A stretch of DNA of 6,379 nucleotides from JACOND01 sp051011135 (GTDB taxonomy: Bacteria > Bdellovibrionota > Bdellovibrionia > Bdellovibrionales > UBA1609), in contig JBPCUO010000092.1 of NCBI GenBank assembly GCA_051011135.1, forward strand, positions 1 to 6,379. Reading direction: 5' to 3'. The notes beneath the pieces were generated by a model. The model was not told where the DNA came from, did no database searches, and was given only the letters and a program-made list of their open reading frames with translations. Each line of letters begins with the position of its first letter. Positions within the stretch are counted from its first letter, which is position 1. This document shows positions 3,991 to 6,379 of this stretch, piece by piece. A program made the translations under genes and the position numbers.

Positions 3991-6379
3991 CTATTGGCAA
4001 GATTCACAAATCTCAGGACTTTCAAGATCTATGGGCTTACTTTTTGATTGTGCATTATCTACGGTCACTTTTGCAATGTTTGTTGCAGGCCGTGATCTCA
4101 AATAATAAGATGTTTTCAATCCTTTTTTCCAAGCATACATATACATGCTAGATAATTTATTAATAGTGGGGTTTTCCACAAATAAATTTAAAGACTGACT
4201 TTGATCAATAAAAGGTCCTCGAGAAATCGCCATATCAATTAATGATTTTTGAGAGATCTCCCAAACTGTTTTAAAAATGTCTTTGATTCTTTGAGGAATC
4301 TCTTCAATGTTTTGAATAGAACCATTATTGGCTTTTAATTGATCTTGCACCGAAGAGGTCCAAAGATTTTCTTTTTTTAAACATCTCACCAGGTATTTAT
4401 TAATTTGTATAAACTCACCAGAAAGAGTTTCCCTTTTAAAAAGATTAGATAGTTGAGGCTCAATCGCTTCGTAAGCTCCCACAATAGAAGCAATCGTTGC
4501 CGTAGGGGCCACAGCAATTAAAAGAGAATTTCTTAAACCTTGTTTTTTAATACGCTTTTTTAACTCATCCCATCTTTGTTGATTTGTGGGTTCAAACCCC
4601 CATAAATCAAATTGTAAGACACCTTCAGCCGCTCGAGTTTCTTTAAAGTTTCCATGAGGTTCTAATTTTTTTGCTAAATCACAAGATGTTGATAAAGCAT
4701 GATAGTAAATCTCTTCTTGTATTCGAGCGGTCAGCTTTAAAGCCTGCTCGCTTTCAAAAGGAATTTCCATTTTAAAAAATAAATCTTGTAAGCCCATCAG
4801 GCCTAATCCCACAGGTCTCCAAGATTTGTTGGATTTTTTAGCAGTTCCTATAGGGTAAAAATTGATATTAATAACTTTATCTAAAAAAGTAACCGCTGTT
4901 CTTACATTTTTAGATAACTTATCCCAGTTCACTTCTTTAGTAATATCATCATAATAATTTCCAATATTAATGGATCCTAAATTACAAACCGCTGTTTCTT
5001 TATCAGAAGTAACCTCTAGTATCTCTGTGCAAAGATTAGAAAGATGAATTAGGTTTTCTGGATTTAAAGTTTGATTGCTTTTTTTATTAGAGTGATCTTT
5101 AAAGTTCATCCAACCGTTTCCAGTTTCTGCAAGAGTTTTCATCATAGCAGCGTAAAGTTTTCTAGCAGAGATTTGATCTTTAGCAAGACCTTCATTTTCT
5201 GCTTTTAAATAATGATTTTCAAAATCATCCCCATAACTATCAATTAATTCAGGAACATCTTTAGGATCAAAAAGAGACCAAGGCTCATCTTGTTCTACTC
5301 TTTTCATAAAAAGATCAGGAATCCAATTAGCAGTATTTAAATTATGCGTTCTTTGTTGCTCATCTCCTGTGTTGTTTCTTAATTCTAAAAAAGAAACAAT
5401 GTCATTGTGCCAAGTTTCTAGGTAGATACAAGCGGCTCCTTTTCTTCGGCCACCTTGATTGACAGCCGCTACAGAAGAATCCAAAGTTTTTAAAAAGGGA
5501 ATAATACCATTAGATTGCCCATTGGTTCCCTTAATAAGAGAGCCACGACTTCTCACTCTAGAAAAAGAAAGACCAATACCTCCTGCAAATTTAGAAAGTA
5601 AAGCCACATCTTTGTATTTGTCATAAATGGCTGTGAGATCATCCTTAGGAGAATCTAACAAGTAACAAGAAGACAATTGAGAGCGATTCGATGCTGAATT
5701 AAATAAAGTAGGGGAGCTCGGCATATAATCTAAATTAGAAATCAATTCGTAAAATTCTTTAACAGATTTAAAACTGTCTGATAATCCACAAGCAACACGA
5801 AGAAAAAAGTACTGAGGAGTTTCAACCACTTGTCTTGTTTCTGGATCTTTTAAAAGATAACGATCATAAATAGTTCGCAAACCAAAATATTCAAATTTTT
5901 TAGTTCTCGATTTATCAATGATAATATTTAAAGCTTCTTTATGTTCTCTAATAAAGTCATATTTTTCCTTGCTGATAAGACCTGATTTGTAGGCTTTTTT
6001 AACACAAGCAAAAAAATTGTTGATACCTTGATTTTCGACTTCTTCTTGAATGTATCGAGCAAGAAGACGAGCGGAAAGTTTCGAGTAATCAGGATCTTCT
6101 GCAATTAACAAAGAAGAAGTTCGAATACAAAGCCGATCTAATTCTTGCGTGCTTGTTCCGTCATACAAACCACTAATTACTTTAGTGGCAACTCTCATAG
6201 GATCCACTTCGGAAAGCCCTGAAGAGCAAGCCAAAACGACATTAATGATTTTATTGACATCAACAGCCTCATAAGAATCGTCTCTTTTTTTGACTCTCAT
6301 GATTTTTGGGCCAGTATCTTGTTCTTGAGTGGAACTTTCAAATTGAAGATCAGTCTTTGAAGGAGTCGATTCTTCGACT
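3991..6379 (-). CDS. nrdA: Class Ia ribonucleoside-diphosphate reductase alpha subunit (NrdA, R1), N-terminus cut by the window edge
   Basis: NrdA reduces ribonucleoside diphosphates using the radical passed from NrdB. Residues below count from the internal ATG at 6300. Residues 1-90 form an ATP cone (VKKRDDSYEAVDVNKI), the dATP/ATP activity switch, with RDD in place of the common RDG. The ten-stranded barrel follows. Active-site residues are complete: C212 (SSCYLLDS), N422-x-C424-x-E426 (NLCTE) and C439 (AVCNLGS). These match E. coli C225, N437, C439, E441 and C462. Y732 and Y733 (SYYLRSRP) match Y730/Y731 of the radical path, and C765/C768 (CESC) are the C-terminal thioredoxin-linked pair. 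No intein or frameshift is seen. ATG 6300 has no ribosome site, and the frame stays open for 26 more codons to the right edge (...STQEQDTGPKI before it). The true start is therefore probably outside the window. An internal start at 6300 giving 769 residues is the alternative. nrdB follows in the same operon. Confidence 0.95.
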   Translation of the reverse strand, partial: VEESTPSKTDLQFESSTQEQDTGPKIMRVKKRDDSYEAVDVNKIINVVLACSSGLSEVDPMRVATKVISGLYDGTSTQELDRLCIRTSSLLIAEDPDYSKLSARLLARYIQEEVENQGINNFFACVKKAYKSGLISKEKYDFIREHKEALNIIIDKSRTKKFEYFGLRTIYDRYLLKDPETRQVVETPQYFFLRVACGLSDSFKSVKEFYELISNLDYMPSSPTLFNSASNRSQLSSCYLLDSPKDDLTAIYDKYKDVALLSKFAGGIGLSFSRVRSRGSLIKGTNGQSNGIIPFLKTLDSSVAAVNQGGRRKGAACIYLETWHNDIVSFLELRNNTGDEQQRTHNLNTANWIPDLFMKRVEQDEPWSLFDPKDVPELIDSYGDDFENHYLKAENEGLAKDQISARKLYAAMMKTLAETGNGWMNFKDHSNKKSNQTLNPENLIHLSNLCTEILEVTSDKETAVCNLGSINIGNYYDDITKEVNWDKLSKNVRTAVTFLDKVININFYPIGTAKKSNKSWRPVGLGLMGLQDLFFKMEIPFESEQALKLTARIQEEIYYHALSTSCDLAKKLEPHGNFKETRAAEGVLQFDLWGFEPTNQQRWDELKKRIKKQGLRNSLLIAVAPTATIASIVGAYEAIEPQLSNLFKRETLSGEFIQINKYLVRCLKKENLWTSSVQDQLKANNGSIQNIEEIPQRIKDIFKTVWEISQKSLIDMAISRGPFIDQSQSLNLFVENPTINKLSSMYMYAWKKGLKTSYYLRSRPATNIAKVTVDNAQSKSKPIDLESPEICESCQ

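Noticed and set aside
3991..6300. Intein or frameshift in nrdA, a common intein site
   Set aside because: All catalytic motifs occur in one continuous frame at normal spacing, with no inserted splicing domain.
2959..6379. Class Ib (NrdEF), class Ic or class II ribonucleotide reductase
   Set aside because: The ATP cone, the tyrosine at the radical position and the paired alpha/beta genes without nrdI or nrdH in view fit class Ia.
1..6379. A defence island, mobile element, CRISPR array or tRNA/rRNA gene
   Set aside because: No transposase, repeat array, cloverleaf or rRNA sequence is visible. The recognised genes are ordinary housekeeping genes.

Overview
This is an AT-rich stretch of bacterial chromosome carrying compact housekeeping genes in the standard genetic code. 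The mix of genes suggests a Gram-negative proteobacterium or a relative. It has a YceF-type Maf protein, a prolipoprotein diacylglyceryl transferase with a long periplasmic insert, and a class Ia ribonucleotide reductase. The low G+C content, the strong AGGAGG ribosome sites and the style of the proteins would fit the Bdellovibrio/Bacteriovorax group, but that placement is an impression and not a proof.

Layout from left to right. Positions 1-81 hold the possible C-terminal end of an unknown gene. Next comes a 99-base leader and then a small secreted acidic protein (181-432), which looks like the first part of a von Willebrand factor A domain. It has a very strong ribosome site. ridA (436-825) begins three bases after its stop codon, in the same frame and without its own ribosome site. 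ridA meets a Maf/YceF nucleotide pyrophosphatase gene (804-1391, minus strand) tail to tail with a 22-base overlap. maf and lgt (1437-2507, plus) diverge from a 45-base gap. After lgt there is a perfect 10-base-pair inverted repeat, then a small predicted lipoprotein of unknown function (2563-2901). The right half is the nrdA-nrdB operon on the minus strand (3991-6379 and 2959-3957), with a 7-base-pair hairpin set directly against the nrdB ribosome site. nrdA stays open through the right edge of the window.

How they work together. NrdA and NrdB form the aerobic ribonucleotide reductase that makes all dNTPs. Maf hydrolyses non-canonical nucleotides and RidA destroys reactive enamine/imine metabolites, so three of the genes deal with nucleotide supply or metabolite quality control, although they are not one operon. 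Lgt lipidates prolipoproteins, and its downstream neighbour is itself a predicted lipoprotein.

I see no RNA gene, CRISPR array, insertion sequence or integration site, and no gene-free stretch longer than 300 bases. The window is mostly ordinary. The least explained parts are the half-vWA secreted protein coupled to ridA, the enlarged Lgt and the orphan lipoprotein.
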